64,000 nt of DNA from Bacteroidota bacterium (GTDB lineage Bacteria; Bacteroidota; Bacteroidia; Bacteroidales; VadinHA17). Below the pieces are notes generated by a model that was not told the origin of the DNA, made no database searches, and was given only the letters and a program-made list of their open reading frames with translations. The position numbers were made by a program, and so were the translations under genes. This document shows positions 45,638 through 54,630 of this stretch, piece by piece (position 1 is the stretch's first letter; each line of letters begins with the position of its first letter). The DNA lies in NCBI GenBank assembly GCA_016718875.1, contig JADKBL010000002.1, positions 62,001 through 126,000 on the forward strand, in the 5' to 3' direction.

Positions 45638-46249
45638 CTAAGCTGTTGCAGGCTTGGGTTCTTCCTCTGATTTCTTATCCTTTGTTCCTTTCTTCTGAGG
45701 ATATGTTCCCGGAAGAATCACGTTAATAAGTTTCTTTCCCCAGAGACCAAGCTGTACACCTGCCGCCAGGCTTAGTATACTGAGTATCATGGTAAGCCAG
45801 TAAAATTCATCCTTTGTTCCGACAAAAAATAATGCTATGGACAGTGCAAGGATAATTATACTGAATATGATCTTAACCCTGAGTAGGGGAGTTCTGAGTG
45901 TCTTGAATCTCGTAAGTCCGTCTATGATTCCTGTAACAATAGCACCAACGATTGTAAACGGGAAAAGGAATATTGAGAACAGGAGAACGCTATGGATAAT
46001 TTCAGGTTGGAAACCGCTGAAGAAATGTTTCAGAACCGCCAGCGCTGGTATTGCAATAACGAATGACTGTGAAAGATGAATTACGATAGGATGAAGGTCA
46101 AAATTGAGGAGCAGAAGTCTGTTTGGTGAAACTCTTTCCCTGTATGGTTCGAAAACCTTCCGGGGCAGACCGCAGGCCGGACAGACATCACCTAATTTAT
46201 CTGCTTCCATCACATATCCACAAGGCCGGCAACGTACTAGTTCTTTCAT
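45638..46249 (-). CDS. Rubredoxin-like domain fused to a membrane domain
   Basis: I use the ATG at 46249 (203 residues, MKELVRCRPCGYVMEADKLGD). The N-terminal 40 residues are rubredoxin-like, with CRPCGY and CPACGLPRKVF providing four cysteines for one iron or zinc atom. A membrane part with four or five helices follows, with a DUF2231-like motif in NFDLHPIVIHLSQSFVIAIP. A lysine/glutamate-rich tail ends the protein. A rubredoxin tethered to the membrane could pass electrons to a membrane partner, such as a rubrerythrin or peroxide-reducing system; that is inference. It stands alone, on the minus strand, divergent from the SPATA20-type gene. Confidence 0.8.
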   Translation of the reverse strand: MKELVRCRPCGYVMEADKLGDVCPACGLPRKVFEPYRERVSPNRLLLLNFDLHPIVIHLSQSFVIAIPALAVLKHFFSGFQPEIIHSVLLFSIFLFPFTIVGAIVTGIIDGLTRFKTLRTPLLRVKIIFSIIILALSIALFFVGTKDEFYWLTMILSILSLAAGVQLGLWGKKLINVILPGTYPQKKGTKDKKSEEEPKPATA

Positions 46250-46432
46250 AATGACAGTATTTAGGTTTGCTGCGCAAATTATTAAAATTAGTTGAATTAG
46301 CAAATGACAGTAGATACTATAAAATATTATCTATAATATTGTAAATCAATTTGTTGTTAAATTCATGCAACATTAGGAATGAACATAGGCTTAAGAAATG
46401 CGTTATTTCTTTCATGAATTCCTATTTTGGCC

Positions 46433-48241
46433 ATGAATAACTCATACAAAAACTATCAGCGGAATAATCTTGACCTTTCCTCTTCCCCTTATCTTGTTCA
46501 GCACAGGGATAATCCCGTTTGGTGGCAGGAGTGGAGTGACGAAGTTATCAGTTATGCAAGGCAAAGTGAGAAACCACTTTTTGTATCAGTTGGTTATTCT
46601 ACCTGTCACTGGTGCCATGTTATGGCCTCAGAAGCATTCTCCGATGAGAGGACTGCGCGATATCTTAATGACAATTTCGTATGTATTAAAGTGGACAGGG
46701 AGCAGAGGCCTGATATAGACCAGTATCTTATGAACTTTATTCAGAAGCAGAGCGGGAATGGTGGCTGGCCACTTAACGTCTTTCTCACACCCTCCCTCAA
46801 ACCTGTCTTTGCTCTTACCTATGCCCCGGTAACTCAGCGGGGTTCAATGAATACCTTCCTTTCAATTGTTCAGCAGGTATATTCTTTCTATCAAAAACAT
46901 AAGGAAGAGATCGCTCCGTTTGAACTTGTGTCTGAACTGCCTGATGCTGCTGAAGAGAATTCTATATTAAGTTCATTGAGCAGTTTTTTTGATCAGAAGA
47001 ATGGTGGATTCGGAAATGGACATAAGTTCCCTTCTCATTCAACCTTGTTATTTCTTTTGTACCGGTTGAGTGCTGATAATGATTTGACAATAAGGGAAAT
47101 GTGTTATAATACCTTAGAGGCAATGCGCCTCCGTGGGCTTAATGACCATCTCAGTGGAGGAATATTCCGGTATTGTGTGGATTCTGAATGGACAATTCCT
47201 CATTTTGAAAAAATGCTGTACGACCAGGCAATGTCTCTATGGATCTACTCTCTTGCCTACAAAGTCTTTAAAAGAGATCAATATAAACTGATGGCTGAGA
47301 ATATAGTCCGCTGTCTTGATGAGACCTATAATGATAATGGCTTATTTATTTCAGCCCATGATGCAGATACAGATCACATTGAAGGTGCTACGTACCTCTG
47401 GAGCTGGCAGGAACTGAAAGAGATCCTTTCTGATGATGAATTATCAGAATTATCAGGCGTATATGAAATATCGGGGGAAGGAAATTTTGAAGGTAAAAAT
47501 CACCTTATCAGGAAAAATGATACGCCTCTTACCAGCATTGAGTCGAAGTTGTTGTCTTCGAGAAATTCAAGGAAACAACCATCCATGGATGGCAAGATAC
47601 TATGCGGAAATAACGCTCTTACTGCAATTGCATTTATTCAGGCAGGAAGGATGCTTGACCGGAAGGATTTGAAAATGAAGGGAGAGGATCTGGTTAGAGC
47701 AATTTTAAGCACATTCTGGAACGGAACAAGACTTTCTCACTCATACTACAGGGACCAGTTGCAGGAACAGCAATTTCTTACAGATACATCAACACTGTTT
47801 TCAGCAATAACCTATCTGTTTGAGGAAGATGACAGTTGGGGTACGCTCCTTGATACATTTGAAAAATACCTGCTTACCTTCAGGAAAGATGCAAAGTGGA
47901 TAGAATCGAGTGCAGATGATTTCATCCCAATTGAGGCTTCCTGGTTCGATCACCCGGTACCATCAGGAGCGGCTTTGGCAGAATTTGGTCTTTACAGATC
48001 TGCCCTTCTTTCTGGCAGAAATTTATCGCCAAAAGATTACCTTCATCCTTACCAGCATGATTTTTATAATGTTGCTGCAATGATCTCTAATGGTTTATTC
48101 CATGTTATTTCTTCAAAGAAATTAATTGATTGGAACGAATTGCCGGCAAATTCTATTCAGGTAAGAGGAAAGGTATTGCAGGATTGCTATAAGGGAATCT
48201 GCAGATTAGCCGAGAATGGCACACTGGAATTTGATGTCTGA
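46433..48241 (+). CDS. Thioredoxin-domain protein of the SPATA20/YyaL (DUF255) family
   Basis: The ATG at 46433 gives 602 residues; a TTG two codons upstream is less likely. The N-terminal DUF255/thioredoxin-like domain (residues about 10-160) contains LSSSPYLVQHRDNPVWWQEW and the active-site pair STCHWCHVM. The remainder (residues about 180-600) is an alpha/alpha-barrel like that of AGE/cellobiose epimerase or N-acylglucosamine epimerases, with GLNDHLSGGIFRYCVDSEWTIPHFEKMLYDQA being diagnostic. The family is widespread and conserved in bacteria and animals (spermatogenesis-associated protein 20), but its function is not well known; redox-linked quality control or sugar metabolism have been proposed. 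No signal peptide is present. Confidence 0.92.
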   Translation: MNNSYKNYQRNNLDLSSSPYLVQHRDNPVWWQEWSDEVISYARQSEKPLFVSVGYSTCHWCHVMASEAFSDERTARYLNDNFVCIKVDREQRPDIDQYLMNFIQKQSGNGGWPLNVFLTPSLKPVFALTYAPVTQRGSMNTFLSIVQQVYSFYQKHKEEIAPFELVSELPDAAEENSILSSLSSFFDQKNGGFGNGHKFPSHSTLLFLLYRLSADNDLTIREMCYNTLEAMRLRGLNDHLSGGIFRYCVDSEWTIPHFEKMLYDQAMSLWIYSLAYKVFKRDQYKLMAENIVRCLDETYNDNGLFISAHDADTDHIEGATYLWSWQELKEILSDDELSELSGVYEISGEGNFEGKNHLIRKNDTPLTSIESKLLSSRNSRKQPSMDGKILCGNNALTAIAFIQAGRMLDRKDLKMKGEDLVRAILSTFWNGTRLSHSYYRDQLQEQQFLTDTSTLFSAITYLFEEDDSWGTLLDTFEKYLLTFRKDAKWIESSADDFIPIEASWFDHPVPSGAALAEFGLYRSALLSGRNLSPKDYLHPYQHDFYNVAAMISNGLFHVISSKKLIDWNELPANSIQVRGKVLQDCYKGICRLAENGTLEFDV

Positions 48242-48264
48242 TATTTCTAAATAAACTACATTTG
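48230..48264 (+). promoter_or_regulatory. Candidate promoter of SDR gene 48293
   Basis: TTTG at 48230-48233 and TACATTTG at 48257-48264 (TAnnTTTG) have a 23-bp gap, within the 17-23 bp range reported for Bacteroidota. The predicted start is about 23-25 bp before the ATG. The -33 box lies in the 3' end of the previous gene. Confidence 0.5.
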
Positions 48265-48292
48265 TCTTAATCAACCTTTTGAAAATAAAATC

Positions 48293-49078
48293 ATGGTAAA
48301 AACTGCACTAATCACAGGGGCATCGGGTGGAATAGGATATGAGCTTGCAAGGATTCATGCAGAGGCCGGGGGAAACCTCGTCCTTGTTGCCAGGAATAAG
48401 GAAAAGCTGGACATTCTGAAAAATGAAATGGAAGAGAAACATGGAGTTGTTGTCTACATTATACAGAAGGACCTCTCAATGCATGGTTCTGCATATGACG
48501 TATATAATAAGGTTAATGATCTGAATATCGAAATCGATTATCTGATAAACAATGCAGGGCATGGAGATTTCAACATGTTTGCTGATTCCGACTGGCCAAA
48601 GCAGGAACGGATGATCAATCTTAACATTACAGCTCTTACACATCTTACCAGGCTATTCCTTCCTCAGATGATATCAAGGAAAAGTGGCAGGATTATGAAT
48701 GTTGCGTCAGTTGCATCCTTTGTTCCCGGACCTACAATGTCGGTCTATTTTGCATCCAAGGCATTTGTACTCAGTTTTTCAGAAGCCATAGCAGAGGAGG
48801 TAAGGGATAAGGGAATAACTGTTACTGCATTATGTCCCGGACCCACTGAAAGTAATTTTCATTATGTTGCCAGGGAAGGAAAGAAAGGCAAGGACAGGAA
48901 TATGCCTTCTGCCAGAGAAGTCTCAGAGTATGGCTATAAGTCAATGCTGAAGGGGAAAGTAGTTGCTGTTCCCGGTTTTACAAATGCAATAGTCCCGTTT
49001 CTTGTAAGATTCATGCCACGATGGCTTATAGTCAGGATTATAAGGAAAGCCCAGGAAGATAAACATACACCAGTCTGA
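48293..49078 (+). CDS. SDR-family short-chain dehydrogenase
   Basis: The 261-residue protein has the cofactor loop TGASGGIGYELA (residues 7-18), NNAG (about 87), a Ser in NVASVASF and the YFASK catalytic pair at about 151-155. It resembles the DltE/YqjQ-like SDR branch, which often acts on ketones, acyl or steroid-like substrates. NADP(H) is likely from ARNKEKL. A 51-bp gap and a promoter candidate separate it from the SPATA20-type gene. A GC-rich repeat follows the stop. Confidence 0.93.
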   Translation: MVKTALITGASGGIGYELARIHAEAGGNLVLVARNKEKLDILKNEMEEKHGVVVYIIQKDLSMHGSAYDVYNKVNDLNIEIDYLINNAGHGDFNMFADSDWPKQERMINLNITALTHLTRLFLPQMISRKSGRIMNVASVASFVPGPTMSVYFASKAFVLSFSEAIAEEVRDKGITVTALCPGPTESNFHYVAREGKKGKDRNMPSAREVSEYGYKSMLKGKVVAVPGFTNAIVPFLVRFMPRWLIVRIIRKAQEDKHTPV

Positions 49079-49099
49079 CCAGTACCCGGAACCCGGAAC

Positions 49100-49137
49100 A
49101 AAACCACATCCCCCTTGCCCCCTTCAAAGGGGGAATC
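49100..49137. repeat. Dispersed CCCCCTTTGAAGGGGG-type repeat, inverted copy
   Basis: Reverse-complement relative of the repeat at 41219-41256, sharing ATCCCCCT and CCCCCTTCAAAGGGGGAA. It lies in the leader region before the DEAD-box helicase gene. A short ACCCGGAACCCGGAAC duplication precedes it at 49084-49099. Confidence 0.78.
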
Positions 49138-49219
49138 TGCTATCCCCATCACTGTATAACCTTGAACCCAATATATCAGCATTTTATCACTATATCCGCA
49201 AACTCTCGTTAATAAACAC

Positions 49220-49227
49220 TACCTTTG
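49220..49227 (+). promoter_or_regulatory. Candidate -7 box of the helicase gene
   Basis: TACCTTTG fits TAnnTTTG. No -33 TTG lies at the expected place, so the call rests on the box and on its position just before an attenuator-like hairpin. Confidence 0.4.
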
Positions 49228-49238
49228 GCGCCATTCAA

Positions 49239-49270
49239 TCCGGATGGATTACATGATCCGGACTTTTTTT
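49239..49270 (+). terminator. Attenuator-like terminator in the leader of the DEAD-box helicase gene
   Basis: TCCGGAT (49239-49245) pairs perfectly with ATCCGGA (49256-49262) across a 10-nt loop, followed by C and seven T residues (49264-49270). The ATG of the helicase is only 17 bp further on. A factor-independent terminator so close to a start codon is a classic place for regulated read-through. Confidence 0.65.
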
Positions 49271-49286
49271 AAATAAATAACATTAA

Positions 49287-50531
49287 ATGAATTTTGAATC
49301 ACTAAACATTGTTGAACCAATCTTAAAATCATTAAAAGAAGAAGGTTACACTACACCAACACCAATTCAGAAAGAAGCAATACCAATTGTACTGAACGGT
49401 ACAGACCTCATAGGATGTGCTCAGACAGGAACAGGAAAGACAGCTGCATTTGCGGTACCCATCCTCCAGAAACTGAGTGAAAATCCATCATTTGACCGTA
49501 AGAGAAAAATCAGAAGTCTTGTTGTAACTCCCACAAGGGAACTTGCTATTCAGATAGAAGAGAGTTTTAATACTTATGGCCGATATACCGGACTTAAGTG
49601 TACTGTTGTATTCGGTGGAGTAAACCAGAGCACGCAGACTAATGCACTTCGTAACGGGGTAGATATTCTGGTTGCAACCCCCGGGAGGCTTCTTGACCTC
49701 ATGCAGCAGGGATATATCAGTTTGAAAGATATTGAAATATTTGTTCTTGATGAAGCAGACAGGATGCTTGATATGGGCTTTATCCATGATGTAAGGAAGA
49801 TAATTTCATCACTTCCCAATAAAAGGCAGTCCCTGTTCTTTTCAGCAACAATGCCTCCTGAAATAGTCCGGCTTGCCGGGTCTATTGTACATAATCCTGT
49901 AAAAGTGGAGGTTACTCCTTCTGCATCAACTGTAGATATTGTTAATCAGTTTGTCTATTATATTGATAAAGGGAACAAAAATGCTCTTCTGATTGAATTG
50001 CTCAAGGATGAAAAGATAAAAACTGCCCTTGTATTTACACGTACCAAATACGGTGCCGACAGGGTTGTAAAAGTACTTAAGAGAAAGAATATCAGTGCAG
50101 AAGCCATTCATGGTGATAAGGCACAGAATGCGAGACAGAGAGCGCTTTCTGGATTCAAGGCTCAGACTACCCGTGTACTTGTAGCTACTGATATAGCCGC
50201 ACGCGGAATCGATGTTGATGATCTGGAATATGTTATCAATTTTGAAATCCCGAATATCTCCGAGACTTATGTTCATCGTATCGGAAGGACAGGAAGGGCA
50301 GGAGCAAAGGGAACGGCAATATCATTCTGTGATGCTGAGGAGATAACATACCTTAAGGATATTGAAAAGCTTATTACGAAGCGTATCGAGGTTGTTAATG
50401 ATCATCCTTTCCCCCTTGTTGATTTTGATCCTTATAAACCACCTAAGGCTCCGAGTGCTGGTAATTCCAGGCCCAGGTCACTGGGAGGACGCAGATCTCT
50501 TTTCCCCGACAGACGCAATGTCAGGCGGTAG
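49287..50531 (+). CDS. DEAD-box RNA helicase, RhlE-like
   Basis: The 414-residue protein carries all main SF2 DEAD-box motifs in order: Q-motif region around residue 20 (PTPIQKEAIP), Walker A AQTGTGKT (about 45-52), PTRELA, TPGR, DEAD (about 155), SAT (about 186), and HRIGRTGRAG near residue 330. The C-terminal tail is short and basic (NSRPRSLGGRRSLFPDRRNVRR), as in RhlE relatives that bind structured RNA in ribosome assembly or cold adaptation. A terminator hairpin sits directly before the start, suggesting control of its synthesis at the RNA level. Confidence 0.95.
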   Translation: MNFESLNIVEPILKSLKEEGYTTPTPIQKEAIPIVLNGTDLIGCAQTGTGKTAAFAVPILQKLSENPSFDRKRKIRSLVVTPTRELAIQIEESFNTYGRYTGLKCTVVFGGVNQSTQTNALRNGVDILVATPGRLLDLMQQGYISLKDIEIFVLDEADRMLDMGFIHDVRKIISSLPNKRQSLFFSATMPPEIVRLAGSIVHNPVKVEVTPSASTVDIVNQFVYYIDKGNKNALLIELLKDEKIKTALVFTRTKYGADRVVKVLKRKNISAEAIHGDKAQNARQRALSGFKAQTTRVLVATDIAARGIDVDDLEYVINFEIPNISETYVHRIGRTGRAGAKGTAISFCDAEEITYLKDIEKLITKRIEVVNDHPFPLVDFDPYKPPKAPSAGNSRPRSLGGRRSLFPDRRNVRR

Positions 50532-50667
50532 AACTTAAAGAAATCACTTACATTTTTATTTCCGGTTATTATTTGTAATTTGCAATAGTATCGGGTTACC
50601 GTGTTATTTCATGATACCGTGACCTGTATTTCACAGTTACATTATTAATATTTAAACCATAAATAAT

Positions 50668-51960
50668 ATGAAAGGATTCCTTGTTGTGCTTTTTGCTCTG
50701 ATGATTTCAGTGAATTTTAGCTGTAAAAGTGGAAAAACCGAAGAGAAGACGGATCGGAAAGCTCAGATTGAACAGCTGAAAAATGAAGTCTCGGACAATC
50801 TTACCCAAAACCTTCTGCCATGGTGGTCATCCAAAACTGTTGATTATGTAAACGGAGGATTCTATGGCCGGGTAAATTCAAAGGACTCGGTTATAGCTGA
50901 TGCTGATAAGGGAGGCATACTGAATGCCAGGATATTATGGACTTATTCTTCAGCTTACCGGATAACAAAAGATACTTCTTACCTCCGTCTTGCAACAAGG
51001 GCAAAAGATTATATTCTGAAATACTTCATAGACAAGGAATTTGGTGGAGCATACTTTAGTATTACTGCAAAAGGCGAACCTAAGAATACAATTAAGCAGA
51101 CATACACGAACGCTTTCTTTATTTACGGACTTTCTGAATATTCCAGAGCTACAGGCGATAAGGAATCTCTTGAAGCAGCAAAGGCAATTTTTGAATTATT
51201 TGAGAAAAACGTACTTGATAAAGAGTCAAACGGTTATTTTGAGGTATTCAGCCGTGACTGGAAGCGTGTGCGCGAAAGGATGATTGGTGAATCATCAGAC
51301 AATGACGAAAAAACAATGAACACCTCGCTTCACCTGATGGAGGCATATGCCTGTCTCTACAGGGTATGGCCCGATCCGAGGATGGCTGAGCGTCTGAGAA
51401 ATATGGTTGAGCTCTTTCTCGATAAAATAATTGATAAAAACACTTACCATCTTATTAATTTCATGGACAGGAACTGGAACAGGACTTCACAGGTAGATTC
51501 TTATGGACATGATATTGAGTGTTCTTGGTTACTTCATGAGGCTGCCAGTCTGCTTGGTGATGAACAACTTCTGAAAAGAGTTGAAGAAACTTCAGTTAAA
51601 ATGGCAGAAACTGTTGTGGAGGCGATACAGCCCGACGGAAGCATTGTATATGAGAAGGACCTTGCAACAGGACATGTGCAGACAGACAGAAGCTGGTGGG
51701 CAGAGGTTGAAACAATTGTTGGCTATTTCAATGCATGGGAAATATCAGGCAACGAGAAGTATCTGGACTATTCACTAAACTGCTGGAATTATACACGTGA
51801 TCATTTTGTGGACAAAACAAACGGTGGGTGGTTTCCGAATGTAAAAGAAAATGGAGAAGTTGGAAGAGGAGACAAGGCTGGTCACTGGATATGTCCTTAC
51901 CATAATGGCCGTATGTGCATGGAGATAATCGAAAGAGTTGAAAAACTTCATAATGAATAG
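50668..51960 (+). CDS. AGE-family sugar epimerase lipoprotein
   Basis: The 430-residue protein has a lipoprotein signal (ISVNFSCKSGK). The rest is an (alpha/alpha)6 barrel of the N-acylglucosamine 2-epimerase/cellobiose 2-epimerase family, with conserved runs NGGFYGRVNSKDSV, EFGGAYFSITAKGEPKNTIKQTYTNAFFIYGLSEY and WWAEVETIVGYFNAWE, plus a His in NTSLHLMEAY. Cellobiose epimerases turn the reducing-end glucose of beta-1,4-disaccharides into mannose. The usual enzymes are cytoplasmic; this one is lipidated and so acts in the periplasm or outside. The exact sugar is not predictable. The amidohydrolase gene follows 75 bp later. Confidence 0.92.
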   Translation: MKGFLVVLFALMISVNFSCKSGKTEEKTDRKAQIEQLKNEVSDNLTQNLLPWWSSKTVDYVNGGFYGRVNSKDSVIADADKGGILNARILWTYSSAYRITKDTSYLRLATRAKDYILKYFIDKEFGGAYFSITAKGEPKNTIKQTYTNAFFIYGLSEYSRATGDKESLEAAKAIFELFEKNVLDKESNGYFEVFSRDWKRVRERMIGESSDNDEKTMNTSLHLMEAYACLYRVWPDPRMAERLRNMVELFLDKIIDKNTYHLINFMDRNWNRTSQVDSYGHDIECSWLLHEAASLLGDEQLLKRVEETSVKMAETVVEAIQPDGSIVYEKDLATGHVQTDRSWWAEVETIVGYFNAWEISGNEKYLDYSLNCWNYTRDHFVDKTNGGWFPNVKENGEVGRGDKAGHWICPYHNGRMCMEIIERVEKLHNE

Positions 51961-52035
51961 AATTTTATGCCAGTTAAATCTCAGCTGCTTTTTTGAATTC
52001 AATTTACAGAATATCAACTTATTAAACATAAATAA

Positions 52036-53109
52036 ATGAAATCAGTTTTAAGTCTTCTTATTCTTCTGTTCGCATGTCCTTTTATTATGTTGTCGGGTCA
52101 GGATGGTAATAGCATTCTGCTGAAGGATTATAATCCGGTGTCAATTTATAAGATTCCTGTTACTGAAGTTCAGAGGGCAAAATATAAGGCTTACGATATG
52201 CATACCCATGTTTATGCTAAAGATGATGAGACCATTAAGAAATGGATTAAGGCAATGGATGATTGTGGCATCGAAAAGTCAATAGTATTTACAGGTGCAA
52301 CCGGAGCCAGGTTCGACACCATTTATGATCTCTATGCAAAGTACAATGACCGTTTTGAAATATGGTGCGGATTTGATACCAGGGATTTTGAGCACCCTGG
52401 TTATGGTCCTGATGCAGTAAAGGAGCTTGAAAGGTGTGTGAAAAAAGGAGCGAGGGGTGTAGGAGAGGTTATGTTTAAAGGGAAAGCTGTTACAGCAAAT
52501 TCAAGGGAGAGATCAACAAGACTTCCCGATGATCCACGTTTTGATGCACTTTTCAGGAAATGTGCGGAACTGAAAATACCTGTGAATATTCATATATCCG
52601 AAGATAAATGGATGTATGAAAATATAGATGTATCCAATGATGGTCTGATGAACGCCGCTACCTGGCATATCAGTACTGCTGATGGCAGCAGGAGTCATGA
52701 AGAAATGCTTGAACGCTTCGGTAACACTTTGAAGAAGCATCCACAAACGATCTTTGTTGCAGCACATCTTCTTAACTGTTGTGCTGACCTTTCTTATCTC
52801 GGTAATTATTTTGACAAGTACCCTAATCTTTATGCTGATATATCAGCAAGATTTGGAGAGATAGCTCCTATTCCAAAGTTTGTCAGGGAGTTTATTGAGA
52901 AATACGCAGACAGGATTGTATACGGAACCGATATGACCTTTAACGAAAGAATATATAAGGTAACTTTCAGGATACTTGAGACATTAGATGAACATTTCTA
53001 TGAGACAGACCTTTTCGGATACCACTGGGCGTTATATGGTCTTGGGTTAAGTGATCTGACTCTCAGGAAAATATATAGCGAAACTCCCAAAAAGATAATC
53101 AGTCATTAA
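52036..53109 (+). CDS. Exported amidohydrolase-like TIM-barrel hydrolase
   Basis: A 357-residue exported protein (signal peptide with MLSGQ). The barrel starts with a metal motif DMHTHVYAKD (HxH, residues about 54-56). It continues with VMFKGKAVTANSRER (a Lys in place of some metal ligands), VNIHISEDKW (about 185, His), a further His in FVAAHLLNCC and an Asp in VYGTDMTF. This is the amidohydrolase 2 family pattern, covering decarboxylases and lactonases. The reaction is unknown. Neighbouring AGE epimerase suggests a sugar-derived substrate, but the genes are 75 bp apart with no clear shared promoter. Confidence 0.88.
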   Translation: MKSVLSLLILLFACPFIMLSGQDGNSILLKDYNPVSIYKIPVTEVQRAKYKAYDMHTHVYAKDDETIKKWIKAMDDCGIEKSIVFTGATGARFDTIYDLYAKYNDRFEIWCGFDTRDFEHPGYGPDAVKELERCVKKGARGVGEVMFKGKAVTANSRERSTRLPDDPRFDALFRKCAELKIPVNIHISEDKWMYENIDVSNDGLMNAATWHISTADGSRSHEEMLERFGNTLKKHPQTIFVAAHLLNCCADLSYLGNYFDKYPNLYADISARFGEIAPIPKFVREFIEKYADRIVYGTDMTFNERIYKVTFRILETLDEHFYETDLFGYHWALYGLGLSDLTLRKIYSETPKKIISH

Positions 53110-53115
53110 ATTCTT

Positions 53116-53146
53116 TCTGCGAAAATCTGCGAAATCTGCGGGAAAC
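53116..53146. repeat. TCTGCGAAA tandem repeat
   Basis: Three successive TCTGCG units (53116, 53126 and 53135) separated by short A runs follow the amidohydrolase stop. Similar strings are common between genes in Bacteroidota, though only this cluster is in the window. Confidence 0.6.
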
Positions 53147-53196
53147 CAAGCTCATTTTCCAGCAGATAGCGCTGATAAGCACAGATATTAAATAAG

Positions 53197-53239
53197 AAGG
53201 TGTGGTACCTGAAATTCTTTGTTCAGGGTTACCACACCT
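53197..53239. terminator. Bidirectional terminator hairpin
   Basis: AAGGTGTGGTACCTGAA pairs with TTCAGGGTTACCACACCTT except for a two-base bulge, giving a stem of about 17 bp between two convergent genes, followed by T-rich DNA on one strand and A-rich on the other. Confidence 0.85.
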
Positions 53240-53265
53240 TTTATTATATATAAATTTATATAAGT

Positions 53266-53634
53266 TTATGCTGCAGGAGGTGCCTGAGGCGCCTGTGCCT
53301 GACCAGCAGGACCAACATATTTTGATTCACCAAGACCCAGAATCGGAAAGAAGATAAATCCAAGGAAGATAAGTCCAAGAGTAAAACCGACTTCATGTCC
53401 GAAACTCTTGGAAAGGAGATTGAGCGCCCAGATCATAATTACAAAATTCGCTATTGGTATAAGCATGAGAAGCAACCACCACCAGGGTTTGCCTATGATC
53501 TCAAGCAACACAATAATGTTGTAGATCGGAATGATACATGCCCAACCCGGTTTTCCGGCTTTAGTGAATATTTTCCACATTGAGGCGATCATAAGTACAA
53601 TGACTGCCAGATAAAGAATAATTACAGTTCCCAT
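53266..53634 (-). CDS. Small membrane protein of the DUF5684 type
   Basis: The 122-residue protein has three or four transmembrane segments. The conserved pattern AGKPGWACIIPIYNIIVLLEI and GKPWWWLLLMLIPIAN matches the DUF5684/signal-peptidase-like small membrane family of Bacteroidota. A short Gln/Ala/Pro tail (GQAQAPQAPPAA) ends it. Function unknown. It has its own terminator and faces an empty upstream region. Confidence 0.85.
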   Translation of the reverse strand: MGTVIILYLAVIVLMIASMWKIFTKAGKPGWACIIPIYNIIVLLEIIGKPWWWLLLMLIPIANFVIMIWALNLLSKSFGHEVGFTLGLIFLGFIFFPILGLGESKYVGPAGQAQAPQAPPAA

Positions 53635-54099
53635 AGATCAGGTATTTTAAAATCCCTACTCATCAGGCTTTTCGGATACGCCCCGTTTTTTTGTGGTCTC
53701 TGGACTCCACTTAATGAAGAAATATACAAAATATTTGATTATTAATAAAATAAAAGTGATAATAATAATATTAACTGCATGGAAAGTATTGATTAAGATT
53801 TTTTCATAACAATCTTTTCTATAAGGGTTTATCCGGCTTTGATATATTCCGGTCCGGATTTTATTTGTAAGTAGCAACTACTTGTATTATAACTTAAATT
53901 TTGGTTTTGCTCTTGTATTCTTTCCGATACCGGGTTTTACATATCTATATGTTACAAAGTGAATATTTTATGTTACAAATCAGGTGGATTTTAATATTTG
54001 AGTATCCGACATTTACATCAGAATTTGATGATAATGATCTTTGAAATAAAAATAGCAAGAATCATTCTAAACTTTTTTTATTAACTAAAATCTTGAGGA
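53635..54099. other. 465-bp region without a firm gene
   Basis: AT-rich divergent region between the DUF5684-type gene and the gene at 54100. A 73-codon open frame on the minus strand (53656-53877) ends in a charged tail but starts implausibly (AT-rich, no leader) and is rejected. No strong terminator, tRNA or repeat is visible. It may hold promoters for both flanking genes. Confidence 0.5.
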
Positions 54100-54570
54100 A
54101 TGAAAACACTAAAATTAAGCATCGTTTTATGCATTGTAATGGCGTTTGTTTACAGTAACGCTGACGCCCAGAAGCCTATCGTAATAAACCACGATGAGTG
54201 GGTATGGGGAATAGATCCAAGTCCGGATCTTCCATGTCTGGTTGAACCCATCTCAGGTCTAATTGTTATGGATGGATTTTTCACTAATTCTACGGTTGGG
54301 GAAGATGTTTACAAATGGAACTACCATGAAGTAGCGGAAGGAACACTTACTGGTGAGACAACGGGGAATTATGAACTACGCTGGGTTGCCCTGATGAAGG
54401 AAGTAAGTTTTGATGATGGTACACCAAAGAATTCATTTGCAGTTGCACATACCAATATAAGATAAAATGGTAACCTCTTTATGACTATTAATTTCCAGTA
54501 CAATTTTAAGTGGGATAAGGACGGTAATCTAATTGTCGTGCGTGAAGTTTTCAAGCCGGAGTGTAAGTGA
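54100..54570 (+). pseudogene. Exported protein of unknown function with an in-frame stop
   Basis: A 157-codon frame from the ATG at 54100, interrupted by one TAA at 54463-54465. Before it, residues 1-121 are a signal peptide (cut near NADA) and a strand-rich domain. After it the same frame continues coherently for 35 more codons (NGNLFMTINFQYNFKW, then a charged end EVFKPECK) and stops at 54568, just before a strong terminator. This strongly suggests that the stop is a nonsense mutation or a sequencing error in a gene of about 156 residues. No known family recognised; the repeated short strands suggest a small beta-sandwich. Confidence 0.72.
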
Positions 54571-54630
54571 AAATTATATAATATTATTGTCAGGGATTTA
54601 TCTCTCTGGTAATATATTACAATGAATTAA

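Noticed and set aside
53656..53877. 73-codon minus-strand frame near the DUF5684-type gene
   Set aside because: Contains one hydrophobic stretch and a charged tail, but the first third looks like translated AT-rich DNA and there is no methionine near the hydrophobic part. Too weak to call.
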